This document shows, in pieces, positions 48,650 through 61,200 of a DNA stretch of 64,000 bases. Origin of the DNA: Impatiens glandulifera (taxonomy: Eukaryota; Streptophyta; Magnoliopsida; Ericales; Balsaminaceae); NCBI RefSeq assembly GCF_907164915.1, contig NC_061869.1, positions 19,879,125-19,943,124 of the forward strand. Direction: 5' to 3'. Position numbers and translations under genes: made by a program. The notes beneath the pieces are model-generated. The model was not told where the DNA came from. It was given only the letters and a program-made list of their open reading frames with translations, and did not search any database. Positions within the stretch are counted from its first letter, which is position 1; each line of letters opens with the position of its first letter.

Positions 48650-49989
48650 GCATAATAATTTATTTTAAATCATATATATAATTTAAAGTTAGTTTTTTCA
48701 ATTTATTTTTTTTAGTTTTTCTTATAATTATTTTTTCTAACATTATAACTTTTTTACAAATTATGAACTATTTATTTTAAATTATATAAATATACTTTGC
48801 CCATAATTTGATTATATATATATATATATATGAAATTATAATTTAATTTAGAATTTTAAAAAAGTTAGTCACAAATAAAAATAAATTGAAAAAATGACTA
48901 ATAAAAGTTTAAGAAGTTATCATTTATGATGAGTAAATTTCACTCCATTTATCTATAATCATTATATTTACTATTTTCTAATGAATCACAAACAAGTAAT
49001 TGAATTACAATATTGTATATACTATTACAAATTTTAATCAATCACAAAAAAAGTCGAACTATTATGTCTAGAAAAGTTTTTTAATTTCTCATTTTGTTTC
49101 CACAAACAATTTTTATTCCAAACTTTTTTTATAGGTTTATTTGATCTCTTTTATTTATTATATGCGACTTTCTTATTATATGTGCTTATTGAGTACGAGA
49201 TTTTCACAAAATTTGACTTTGAAATCGTTTGTATGTGCTATAAAAATTTTATCATTTCCTTTCCCTTCATAAGTTAAAAAATTCTGAAATTTTTAATTGC
49301 AGTCAATAAAAAAAATACATAAAACTGGAAATTTAATTTGCTATTGCACCATTTTTAGTAAAAATATTGATTTATCATTATATAATTTGTCTTAATTAAA
49401 TTAGTTAAAAAGATTTTATCATTTTTATTTCTAATTTTTTTTTAGATAAACTGAAATCTTGGTTAGTCGATGTTGTTGTGGCTCAAAAATATGGAGACTA
49501 CACCTCATCTTTTTCATTATAAGACCTTGTTCGGTAGAGGTTATTTAAATAATCTAGAGAAGAAAATGATGATTGGTAATGATTCTGAGGAGGTGATGAT
49601 GTTTTTTTATGAAAAAAATCTAAAAGGTATTGATGAATATAAATAAAATAAAAAATAATAATTTAAAATATAAGGTATTTTAGTATTTTAGTTAATAAAT
49701 TATTAATTTGGTGGATGAGAGGGGGAGTGAAGTGATGTTTGATTTTTTTGAGTTATTTGAATAACCTAAAACCCAACAAGGCCTAAAGGTGCCGCTAATA
49801 TTTGTAGTTTTCTTTGCAGAATTACTAGTATCCATTAGGTTATGTCGGAAATCATAGGTGCGTGTTGAGAAACACGAATTGAGACAGCTAGATTTGAGAG
49901 TTTAAGACAATGAGGCTATATATTCTTATTATTTTCTGGTGGATAATTTGGCCGGAGAGAAATTATAAAATCCCCAACCAACATATCCC

Positions 49990-50165
49990 ATCTTCTAGCC
50001 TAACGGCAAAAAAAGGTGAATACCCTAAGTCCTCAACCTCTCTGAGTTTTTGGGTTCGAGCCCGTCAGACGACAAGTTTCGCTCATCTGGTTAAATTGGT
50101 TTAGTAAATTTGCGGGCTATGTGCTTAACCTGCGGAGATTAATCGCACTCTGAAAGAAAAACAGA
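49990..50165 (+). mobile_element. tRNA-derived SINE, copy 1
   Basis: It has an RNA polymerase III A-box-like TAGCCTAACGG (49996-50006) and a perfect B box GGTTCGAGCCC (50053-50063). Downstream shared wording with the copy at 53888 includes tttgcgggcta and, near the end, tctgaaag. Confidence 0.75.
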
Positions 50166-50655
50166 ACCCAACATTCTAATTAAAAAAAATCTTCAATCTT
50201 TCGAAACGCTTTTTGTGAATCCTTCATTGTGTTATTGTTTGATATTATATGAGGTTCGATATGAGAAACGGACAAATTCAATCGGATTCTCCATTACCCT
50301 TTTGGAGGATCTTCACATTCTTTCATTTTTATGTATTTGTTTATTTGATTTCTCTTTACACTTGTTATGCTTTTTGGTTACAACTATCCCTTTATACTAT
50401 AATTGTACCAACATTTAAAAACAAACTAAACAGAAAATCATCAATAACTCTATTGTATAAAGTAGATTTTGTTGATCTACTTTTTTTTCCCCTAAATGTA
50501 TATGAATAAATAGAGATGTAATCAAGTATTTGGCCCACTCAAACAAAGGGAGGCCTACATGGTCAGAAGGGGAAGCAACGTCAACTACAAGTCAAATTGT
50601 ACTGATAACAAAGTTTTGTCTACAACTACCTGTCTTTCCATTAAAATAAACCATT

Positions 50656-50670
50656 TCTCTCTCTCTCTCT
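50656..50670 (+). promoter_or_regulatory. CT-rich tract in the presumed 5' leader of the R3-MYB gene
   Basis: A (TC)n run ending 14 bases before the start codon. Such pyrimidine tracts are common in plant 5' UTRs; no specific regulator can be assigned. Confidence 0.4.
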
Positions 50671-50684
50671 TTAAGGTAATAACC

Positions 50685-53600
50685 ATGGAAGAAGAACAAG
50701 ATCCAGACTCCATGAATAGACTCCCCACCAAGCAACCAAAGGAGAAATCTGCCATCATCTTTGAAGGTTCTAATTTATACCCTTCTTTTCATTTTCTAAT
50801 ATAATTCAATTCATCCAACTTATAATCAATTTAATAGAATGAGAAGATCTTAGATTATAATGGATCCTAACCATAAAATCAATTATTAGTAATAAAAAAT
50901 TAAACATGTTTTAACTAGCTAGCTAATTATGCTTTGGATTTGGATTTGGGAATGTATTAATGTATAAAATATACCTTTTTATTTTCTTAAATAGATTAAT
51001 CATGAAATATTAAAAATAAACAAGTATTTGGGGCTGAAGTTGGGAGATTTGAAGCTAGTTTGATTTAGTTTGTATGAATAAATCGTGATTATTTAATAAA
51101 TTATTATAGTAGTTTGTGTTAATAAACAAATATTTTCTCTTATTTTTCATTGTTATGTTTTGAATGTGTTTTTTAGGATTTTAGTTACTCATATTTTTTT
51201 TTTAAAAATTTTGAACAAATAATTAAGAATGATAAATTGGAGTGAGTAAACGGTCAAACTCTCTCATTTTTAACTATCAAATATTGAATTAGTTGAATCA
51301 CTGGGATGGGTTACTTATATGCATGGTAATCTTTGATAAATTATTATTATTTTGTTTTGTTTAGAAAGAGGAAGTTAACATAATTTCATATTATCCTAAT
51401 ATTTATTTTAATTTAAAACGTTTTTAATAAAATAAAAAACGTAATCTTCATATTTTAATAACCAATCTTGTCATTTGAATTATTGATAAATTATTTTGCC
51501 TTCACACGGAATCTTAGGGTCTTGTCTTGTGGTTGAGTCCATTCTCCATTTCCTTTTTTTTTTTTTTTATGTTTTTGTTTTCAAGTATAAGAAGAATTCT
51601 CTAGTTTGTTCACTTGTATTGTTATGTTTTAGATTCTTGTTGATTTGTCATTTTCATTATATATGTGATTGACATTTTAAAAATATAAAAATTTAACCAA
51701 ACAAAATTCATTCGAGGAGGATGATTATTATCACTACCAGTGTGTGGTCTTGAAAAAACAATCAGGATAGACATGAAGAATATTAGAACTTATTGCAAAA
51801 ATGGTGGTAACAATATAAAAAAATGACATAAATTGATCGTAAGATAAAATTTGATTACATTCACTCATACAAAAATTACTATTGAGTAGGGTATAATAAA
51901 AATTATATCATAAAAGTCAATATGCGATAAGTTCGTAACATTCCGTCCCCTGAAAGCCAAAGTAATATATACATAACTATGGCGGAAGCGATACTCTTAA
52001 AATCATAGAATCCGACGTTCTAGAATTTTCGATTGCATATTTAAATAAGTTTTAAATGTGTGAGCATTAATCTTGTCCAAAACTATTAAATAGCCTCCAA
52101 AATATTCTCACAATATCTTCGTTATGGTAACAAAAGATCATATTTATACATAAAAATATATATATATATATATATATATATAATTCTTTTTTTTCTTATA
52201 TCAAACCATTCAAAACTATTGAACAATAAATTATAAATGAAATAATCTGATCAATGTGGGTTATTTTTATGAGAAAGAGAGACTCATTATTGAAATTAAT
52301 TGATTTTTTTTTTTTTAAACTAGAAAAAATATCATTTTTTATTTTTTTTAACCACCTCAACTTTAAAATTATTCCAATTTATCATCTAGTTCTTTAAATC
52401 GGGACATGTAATGTCATAACTTAACTTTATGTGATACCATCCGACAAGAGTCACATGAAACAACCTTTTACTGTATTAACAGTTATAAATTTTAATTTAT
52501 TTCTATATGATTGATCAAATATATATATTTTAAAAATAAAATAAAATATATTTTAATTAATAAATCATTAAGCCCCAAAATAATTTTTTATATATATAGC
52601 TTATAATGTTTGATTTTTTATTTAAGTTAGGTACATACACTTCACTATAGTAGAAAAAAAGGTATCACTAACGACAAAAACCGTTACGAAAAACTTCAAA
52701 AGTCGTTACTAATAACTTTCTGTAACAAATAAAATCGTTATCATTCGTTACAGAAATTAGCGTTACTGATACTTCTCGAGTATCAGTAACGGATTTCGAA
52801 AACCGTTACTGAAACTTACCTAACAACGGTAACGGTTTTCAAATATATATTTGTTTATGTTTAATTAATTATCTTCTAAAATCATTTATTTAACTAATTA
52901 TTTTATGCAGAAGTAAGCAGCATGGAGTGGGAGTTCATTCAGATGAATGATCAAGAAGAAGATCTCATCAAAAGAATGTATAGACTCGTCGGAGACAGGT
53001 AATTAGTAAATTTGTTTTTTTATATTTTTCTTATAATATGATAAATTTGTAAAATTAAAATTTTAATAAAAAAATCAAACAATCTTATAATATTTTTTTG
53101 GGTAATTTGATAGGAGAATACATTTGAAATCAAAGGATAAATTTGTACCGAATTTATTATATTATATATGATTTTTATATTTTTATTAATCAAGTATAAA
53201 ATATTTTTAGAATAATTTTAGAATAATTATATTTTACGAATTTCTAACGAATTCATTATATTTTTAGAATAATTTTATTTTATAAATTAAAATATCAAGT
53301 ATAAAATATATTTTAATAATTAAATTCAAAAAAAAATATTTTTTAAATAAAGGAAATTTTGAATTTTATTTAATTATTCCAGGTGGGATAGTTGGGTGTT
53401 TGATATCATCCCTACTTTGATGATAAGACTTTTTTCTTTTCTCAAAAAATCTTTAGACTAGCTTATTTGATTTTTTTAAAATAACATTATCAAACACTTT
53501 ACAATCAAATCATTAATAAAAATATTAAATTACCCATACATTATTATTATTTTAATTTTCAAAAAATGAGACTCATTTTCATTTATCCAAGTTACCCTTA

Positions 53601-56600
53601 AATTGCTTATAAGAGAAAAAAAAAATTATAACTAATTTTTTTTAGTTAATCCAATTACATCTTAAAATCCTGAAAAATAAAAGAATAAAAAAAATCCTCA
53701 AAAATTATAACCACAATAATGAATGAGAAATAAGCTCACAAAACTAATACAATTATAAACCATCACACTAGTGGCATGATAGAAAGAGTTACTTAAAATA
53801 TCAAAAAGTCACAGATTTATTTCATACTTTCGAAACTCTAAATAAAAATGAGAAGACATACTTAATCCGTTGTCTCATTTTTTATCCTCTCTTTTAGCCT
53901 AGCGACAATAAGAGGTGGATATTTATCCTAAGATCGTGGGTTCGAGCCCGTTAGGCGACAAATTCTACGCCTGATTAAATGATTAAGTGTGTTTGCGGGC
54001 TACATGTTTAATCCGTTGTCCCAAAAATGTCACGGTTCAGGTTCAGGTTCAGTTCCATCTGAAAGTGCCCGTTGTCCCTAAAAAATGTTACGGTTCCGTT
54101 CCATTTGAAAGCGTTCTGAATTTAAGTAAGGAACATAGTTATGGGTTGCCATGTTAGTTCTCCTTTAATTAAAAAAAAATGAGAAGTCATAAATATAAAT
54201 AGGTTAGTTTTCATATTTAAAAAAAAAAACATAAAAGTATAAAAAGAAAACAACATATCCTCAACATTTAAGTGAACTAAAATAGTCAATACTAAGGTCA
54301 TATAAACCTAGTATGGCCCTCAAAGAATCTTTGGGCTACTCTAGTAAAAAAAATGAAACAATGATTCCACACTCATAATATATAATGATTTAAATATATA
54401 TAAATAATAGTTTGTTTTTAAATTTTATAAATATATAAATAAATAAAGTAATTTGTTGGATCTAAAATTAGTTTTTAGTAAGAATTTTAGTGGATTTGAA
54501 TTCAAGATTTTGGGCTGCCCTTGGGTGGACCTGCCCTAGCCCAGTGTTTATAAACCCTATTTTATTTGTTTCCCTTTCGCTTATAATTTATAAGTTCTTT
54601 CTACACATTCTTCAATATTTTATAATGAGTTGAATATTTATTCGTTTTGTGAAGTAGTTACAATTTTTTGTGATAATATTATATGTTATTTTGCATCCCC
54701 TACATTGTTCTTTATTTATAAAATTTAAATATTAAATATAAATAATATTTCAATAACTATTTAAAAAAATATTGCACTAAAATGATTTTTAATAAATAAA
54801 AAATAATAGTTTAATTATTATTTAAAACAATTTAAATGAGAGTGGAAGTCATAAAGGGTAGAATGTCATGCTAATTTTTATACTAAAAAAATTAATTTTT
54901 TAAAATAATTTTTTTTAGTTAATATTTTAGAATGAAAGTAAAAGTCATGAAAGTGAATGTTAGGCTAACTTTTTACATTAATAAATAAATTGTTTTTAAT
55001 TAATTTATTATAAGGGATATGATTTGAACTTTGTAACCACCATTTTAATAGGTAGATGCATGAATAATATTTACATAATTAGGTGCCATAAATTCATAGG
55101 TATCAATTTTGTTTATATATTTAGATTGTTTTTCCTATAAACTTTGTATAAAAGTATTAAATATATTTGTTCTAACTTTAAAATTTAAGAAAGTTAATTT
55201 TAAATATTTGTATTATTTTTTAATAATTAATGCAATTTTAAAATTAATTTTAATTAATATTTTTTAAACTATTTTTCCTAATTTCTTTTTAACTTGTAAG
55301 TTTTCAAATCTATAATATATTAATAGTGTAGTGAGGTTATTTATTATTTTATACAAAATATGAGGTAAAATTTATATAGGATATGATTTTTTTTGAGAAA
55401 AACTTCTTAGTTCAATTTATTAAAAAAATCTCAAATCCGTTTTATCATTTTAACAACGTAGAATGATAAGAAAAAATATTCAAAAAAATACAAGTCTAAT
55501 GACATATTACAAAGAATTAAACAAATTTATCTATCTCGCTTTAAAATCATTTAGGTTTGTGACTTCGAAATATTATATCCCCATTTATCGCAAATATTGC
55601 AATTTCTTTCGTCCTTGGGAACTCGCCTCTTCATGTGAATTAGAGCCCTACAATCAAACATAACATCTCTCCATACTTTTTCTGCACTTCTACGAACTCT
55701 CCCGCGCCGCAGACTATTGCATTCCTTTCACCCCGCGTATGGTAGACAACCGACTTAAACCCGTACCTAAAAACACTTGCTGGAAATTTTTTTACTTTTG
55801 GCTTTAGTTAGGGAAGACACCTTTACCTCCTCCCACTATCTCGGAAATGAAGACATACCCATGGCTATAGCAAACCTCCTCCAAATCGTGCCATAAACGA
55901 GCAACCACCAAGAAGATGATCAATTGACTTCTCGTTTCCCTCACACAAAAGGCAGCTCGTATCTGAAATCTCCATATACCTCTTTACCCAGTCCCTTGTG
56001 TTCAACCTTCCCCGAAATGCAAGACAAAGAACGAACTACTGCCTTGAAATGATCTTTGACGAACAAACCAATGGAGCCCACTCAATAACCACCCCCTCTC
56101 TCGGATTACATTCCACACATCGTTAGATTTTAGTCTTCCTTCCTCCTTGGCTGTCCATAAGTGCAAGTCAATTCTATCTTGAAACTGGATAGTATTAAGG
56201 TGTTCAAGTACTCGTCTCCCCTCCGATATACATCTTGGAAGTGATTTCCAATTCCCGTCTTTGATTTCCTTAACCGTGGCAGCCATGTAGCCTCTTCTAA
56301 TACGAATGTTTCAGAATTCCTCCTTGAGTATGATTGGTTGGTTTTCGAACCACGAGTCATTCTAAAACAGCGTGCCCCGACCATCCCCCAACCGGATGTC
56401 GAATAACAAAGTAGTGCTGCCTTTGAGTTTCAATATTTTATTTAACGACCAGCCCATTCCTTCCTTAAATTTGCTCGTCCAAACACTCGCTTCCCGTTTC
56501 ATAAAGAGTGAATCCATCTTACCCAAAGTGAATCTTGTTTTCGCTCAATTTCCCAAAGATACTTAAATATGAGTGCCTTGTTCCATTCAACAACTTTTCA

Positions 56601-58988
56601 ACCTAGCTCTGCCTTCCTCCTTCAGTTTACATAGACATGTCCACTTCACTTTTTTACCCCTTCCCTCGGTTGCCCCAAATAAAGTCTCGCATCAAAGAAT
56701 CTAACTCCTTCATCACCTTTTTTGAAAGAACTAACTACTACGCCCAATACCCGATAATATCCATAACCATGCACCTAACCAACTTTACTCGACCGACATA
56801 TGAGAGTTTCTTTGATGCCTATCCCAAGATAACGTCTTTAACCTTTTCAATCAATGATCGGCAATGTATGATTTGAATCTACTTCGACGGGATCCCTAAA
56901 TACCACACCAGAAAGATGCCCTCCGCAATACCCATGATACCATATATTTCCGCCTTCACTCCGTCATAGAATGCCAAACTTTTATCTTCGTTAATATTAA
57001 GACCTATAACATTAGAAAAAGAAGATTAGTGCATCCGGTTTTATGGATTCGACGTCCGCGTGTGCTAGAATGAATAGGTCGTCGGCAAAGCATAAGTGGT
57101 AATCTCTTCCTCCTCACAGAAAGAATGATAGCTGTATGGACGGCTCTTTCGAAACATCATAAAGATGCTCTCAAAGACCTCCATGATTACGACGAAAATG
57201 TACGAAAAAAGGGGTTCTCCCTGCCTCTCACCGCTTTCACCCTTGAAGTAGCCTCCATGAATCTCATTAACGCTAACTACAAAATGAGAGGTAGAAATGC
57301 ATTGCAAGATCCATTCTATATAAATCATCGAAAAACCAGAAACCACCATAAAATCTTGAACGGTTTCCCATCTAACCAAATCAAAAGTCTTTCAAATATC
57401 TATTTTGAAAGTCATTCTCGGAGTATATATGTAACCAATAATAAAAATATAACAATCACCATATTAAAGAACTATTGATATAATTTATACTATACCAATA
57501 ATCAATAATGTTATACCTCTTTGTACCACCAATCAAATACTACCAAAAATAGGAAAATCAAATAAATTTAAACAACAAAATGAAATACAGATATAGTTAC
57601 AAGATGTAAACACCATTATTTTTTGTTTCTTATTTATTTATATAATAAATCATTTTAATTCAAACATGGTTTTAGTTTAAATATTTTTTCCAGTAATCCA
57701 CGAAATATTTGATTTCTAAATACTTTTAAGGTTACATTTGGATTAGTGGAACTGAAACTCTAATTCCAATTTCATAAAAATTGACATTGAATTATAATTC
57801 AATTCTTATTATTGAAAAAACTATAAAATTATAATTTAATCTCAATTCAAGTCATATGTTTGTAAAAAAATATAATGCAAATATTGTTATATATATTATC
57901 TATTTTATTAAAATATTAGTTTAACACAACCAATTATGATAGCTTAAGGGTAAAAAAAAACATTTTAAAGTTTCAATTTTTATTAAAAAAAACATCGGTT
58001 CAACATTTTAACTTCATATATTAAAAACAAATAAGTTCGAAATTTTAACTTTCCAAATTCAAAAACAAAATATCGGTTTAACATTTTACTTCTTAAATTA
58101 ATATATATATTTTTTCAAAAGGTTAACTTACTAAATTTAATCGTGTTTTAAATAATAAAATAATAAGTTATTTTGTTTGAAAAAACATTAAAAAAATTAG
58201 AATTACAATTCCGACCTAAAATATAATAGAATTGAGAATTATAAAATTACACTATTGAATTTTATTAGAATTCTAATTTTAATTCCAATTCTAATTTTTA
58301 GTATTAAAGGGTTTACCAACTTAAGAATTGGAATTGAAATTGGACTCTCCAATTCCAATTCCAATGTCAATTTCATGATTACCAATCACGCCCTAATTGA
58401 AAAAGAATATACGTCAATAAATTATGTTTTTTTATGAAATAAACTATAATTTTGAAAGAAAAGATTAAATTATCAAAGTAAAAAGTGAATGATTTTGTTT
58501 TCATTTAATATGAAAAATATAATTGAACTAGATGAATTGTTCTTAGATGAAAAAATTATAATTTGATAAAGCTTTATATCAAATTACATTAAATTTGCTG
58601 ATGAACATTTTCTAACAAAAATGACTTAATTTGAATTTTGACAAAATAAAAAAATTGCAGCAAATAAGCTTATATAAACTATAATATAACCCTATAGAGA
58701 TTTTGCACAAATCTAACTATAATGTAAACAAAAAAAAGTATAAGAAACTACAACCAATTTGATCATAGTGTGTCTAAGATTTTCAATTATCCAATCTCTT
58801 ATTCTCTGAAAGAAAATATAATAAATATACTAACTAAGCATGTAAAACCTAACATTAGGTGGGACTTAATTGCGGGACGAATTCCAGGAAGAACCGCCGA
58901 AGAAATTGAAAGATTTTGGATGATGCAAAATAGTCCATATTTTGAAGAGAAAAGAAAAGAGTCCATTGCTTCTACTCTAAAGTCTTGA
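50685..58988 (+). CDS. R3-type single-repeat MYB, TRIPTYCHON/CAPRICE class
   Basis: Three exons: 50685-50766, 52911-52998 and 58859-58988, with GT-AG introns of 2144 and 5860 bp; 99 aa. The protein has a short N-terminal region and one R3 MYB repeat from about EVSSMEWEF to IERFWMM. It carries the bHLH-binding pattern [DE]Lx2[RK]x3Lx6Lx3R (residues DLIKRMYRLVGDRWDLIAGR), and a short tail without an activation domain. Members of this family compete with R2R3 MYBs for bHLH partners and repress trichome or root-hair fate by moving between cells. The intron positions, before VSS and between DR and WD, agree with the family. Intron 1 holds a CACTA-like end; intron 2 holds a SINE, an antisense LINE and a MITE-like element. 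The frame is intact. TRY, CPC and ETC subtypes cannot be separated safely, so no symbol is given. Confidence 0.92.
52154..52182. repeat. (AT)n tract in intron 1 of the R3-MYB gene
   Basis: Short uninterrupted AT dinucleotide run. Confidence 0.85.
52643..52845. mobile_element. CACTA-like transposon end with subterminal repeats
   Basis: It begins CACTATAGTAGAAAAAAAGG, close to the CACTACAAGAAAAAAGG ends of plant CACTA (En/Spm) transposons. About 200 bp follow with repeated aaccgttac / gtaacggtt units in both orientations and a dyad around cttctcgag (52773-52781), as in CACTA subterminal regions. The second end was not found, so this is probably a fragment in intron 1. Confidence 0.6.
53888..54120 (+). 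mobile_element. tRNA-derived SINE, copy 2 (intron 2 of R3-MYB)
   Basis: A box TAGCCTAGCGA (53895-53905) and B box GGTTCGAGCCC (53939-53949) with the same downstream body as copy 1 (gtttgcgggctacatg). The tail has a ttcagg repeat, and its last part occurs twice (about 54015 and 54072, both with cgttgtccc). Confidence 0.75.
55480..57400 (-). mobile_element. 5'-truncated LINE (non-LTR retrotransposon), antisense in intron 2
   Basis: The reverse transcriptase at 57065-57379 reads GFSMIYIEWILQCISTSHF and GYFKGESGERQGEPLF, with the catalytic FADD at 57078-57089 in a shifted frame. Downstream frames carry YLGIPSK-like wording near 56900. A zinc-binding RT-associated domain at 56002-56290 has LHLWTAKEEGRLKSNDVWNV, followed by a CLLCEGNEKSIDHL motif near 55920. 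Endonuclease and ORF1 are absent, as is usual for truncated LINEs. Many stops are present. Confidence 0.85.
57730..58393. mobile_element. MITE-like element with long imperfect inverted ends (intron 2)
   Basis: The left end and the reverse complement of the right end share aaattgacattg followed by gaatt-rich wording, and both ends are full of ggaattg/caattcc. The right edge reads accaatcacgccc. Target duplications could not be defined, so the class (perhaps hAT-like) is a guess. Confidence 0.4.
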
Positions 58989-59754
58989 ATCTTATCATTT
59001 GCACTCATATATTATATTATTTGCTTATCTATTTTGTCACAACATTTGTTGTCACCTAAGTTAATTTGGTTTGCTTTATGAAGAATAATGGAAAGAGTGT
59101 TTTTCCTAGACAATTATATGTTCTATATATTTATGTCAACAATTTAATTTCATCTCAATAATTAAGCATATTATTCTGTTGAGTGTTTAATTAAGGATTA
59201 TTTGATTTAAAAATATATTGTTTTAATACACCATCTTTTATTTCATGCAATAAATTACTTATTTATGGATCAAAATAATTTTTATTTTATTTTTATAAAT
59301 TTTAAATATAATATAACATCTCATTAATTTATCTCAAATAACTCCGAATATCTTATTTTTTTGGCCAATTATATTTGACCAAATAACCTAAAATGAAAAA
59401 GCCCTAAATTGTCCACACCTAGATAGCTCGAATTAAGAATAAGAAATTATGGTCAGGACCTTGGATGTCCATTGGGTCTCACCTAATAGAGCTCTACCTG
59501 ATTAAGAATTAAGCTTGAGATTCATGTTATTTTTCATTTAAATTTATGTCTAAATTTGAATTTAAATGAGAAAAAGTAAATAAATTTATAAATGTATGAC
59601 TAATTAAAATAGATGTGACCTGATGGGAGGTTAGTATTCTTGCTTTAAATATATATAAATATATATATATATTACAAATAAATAAAATAAAATATATGAA
59701 TAACAAAATTACCAAATTGAGAGGTTGATTTGAGTTATGTAACTAGCACATTTC
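58989..59754. other. Downstream of R3-MYB, no further gene
   Basis: Presumed 3' UTR (an aataatgg segment at about 59084 is a weak polyadenylation candidate), then AT-rich DNA up to the LTR near 59755. Confidence 0.5.
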
Positions 59755-60451
59755 TGTTAAAACAGTTTCATTATCTTCTATTTGTGTTAGAGCTTATCGC
59801 AAATGGTTGTCTCTTAGGGTACAACAAATTTAAAAGTGATTCTGCACTGGAATCACTACATATCAAACTTGACCAATGTACATGAACTATCACCGAGTTT
59901 TAACAGAAAATGTCGAACGAAATCAAAGATCACTCATAAAATAAGGAGAGGACTTTTGGAATTCTAAAGTGATAAAAGATAAGATGGTGAAGTGAGTTTT
60001 AAATTAGAGATAAAAGATTTTATATTATTAAAAAGTTAAACCATTAAATAAAATCATCAATTGATTCAACTCGGTTGGCATTTCTTGCCTCTTCATTTAC
60101 CTTAACGTTTCCTCTTTATTAGGAAGTAATTATTTACCAAAATAATTAATTAAGGCATTTACAATTCAATACTAATGTTACATGATTTTACAATTTGTTA
60201 ATAATAATATTAAATTATTATAACAATTGATAATAATAACAAACTCTAGTAAGTTACACTACAAATTAACAACATTTTGTTAATTGATCATCAAGGCATT
60301 TTAAATTGATTAATTCAAATTATATATTTGAATCAAATGTTACCCCTTAATTCAAGTATAAATTTCATGTGAATTTAATTTGATTTTATTACCCACATTT
60401 TAATTTCTATTCATTAATGGAATTTATATAATTAGTTTAAAATTTTCAACA
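59755..60451 (-). repeat. Probable 3' LTR of copia element 4
   Basis: Inverted ends TGTTAAAA and TTTTCAACA. The right edge is followed by plus-strand atcccccacatt, a polypurine tract on the minus strand and a common copia arrangement. The left edge is less certain. Confidence 0.5.
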
Positions 60452-61200
60452 ATCCCCCACATTAATAAAAGTTGAAAGACTAACTCGGTGAAATGTTCAA
60501 CAGTTGAATTCTACATAGGATAAGTAGGTGTAACCTTTTGAATCTTCTCTTATGAAAGAATATAATTTTACTAGCCGATTAATATACTCAATGTCCTTGA
60601 ACTAATTTATCATTTGTGTAAATGATTACACACTTTCACATAGAATTCTCCTTGATACATGTCAAGCTCTCATGGTTGTGTCTGTTTTGGCCATGGAACA
60701 CGCGCATGGTTCTATGAGAGAGTCTAAAATTGATTTGTGCAATTATGTTGAAACGACCCCACTTCTCCCTCACATATGCGATCTTTTTGTTCACAAAGAA
60801 TCATTAAAAACGATATGCTTATCCTCGTCAAAATATATATTGTTTCGTTATAGGATTAATCATTAACAATAACTTTCAAAGTCAGTACAATTAAGTTGTC
60901 TCGTTGAACCTAGTTCTTGGGATCTCTAGTCTGCATTGGTTGTGTTTTCCTTCATACCAACTTATAGTAGGCTAATGTCGTAAAATACTTTCAAACTAAC
61001 TCTCTATTTAATAATTTGGTTAGTGGATCCACAATATTATTTTTGACTTACATAGTTAAATTTGATAACTCCATTAGAGAGTATAGTCTAAAGACATTAT
61101 GTTTAAGACGAGTATGTCTAGACTTGTCATTGACTCTAAACTTGTCCAATTTCAAATTAATATCACAATAATTAGAAATTCCTGTTGATACATTCTTAGA
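60452..61200 (-). pseudogene. Copia RNase H 3' remnant, element 4
   Basis: The minus strand at 61012-61165 reads NDKSRHTRLKHNVFRLYS, a stop, then VKNNIVDPLTK, the C-terminal RNase H signature of Ty1/copia. The segment between it and the LTR has no coding. The rest of the element is not recognisable upstream. Confidence 0.72.

Noticed and set aside
50559..50684. Longer N terminus for the R3-MYB starting at 50559
   Set aside because: The extension has no similarity to the family and crosses the CT-rich leader; the ATG at 50685 fits the known protein size.
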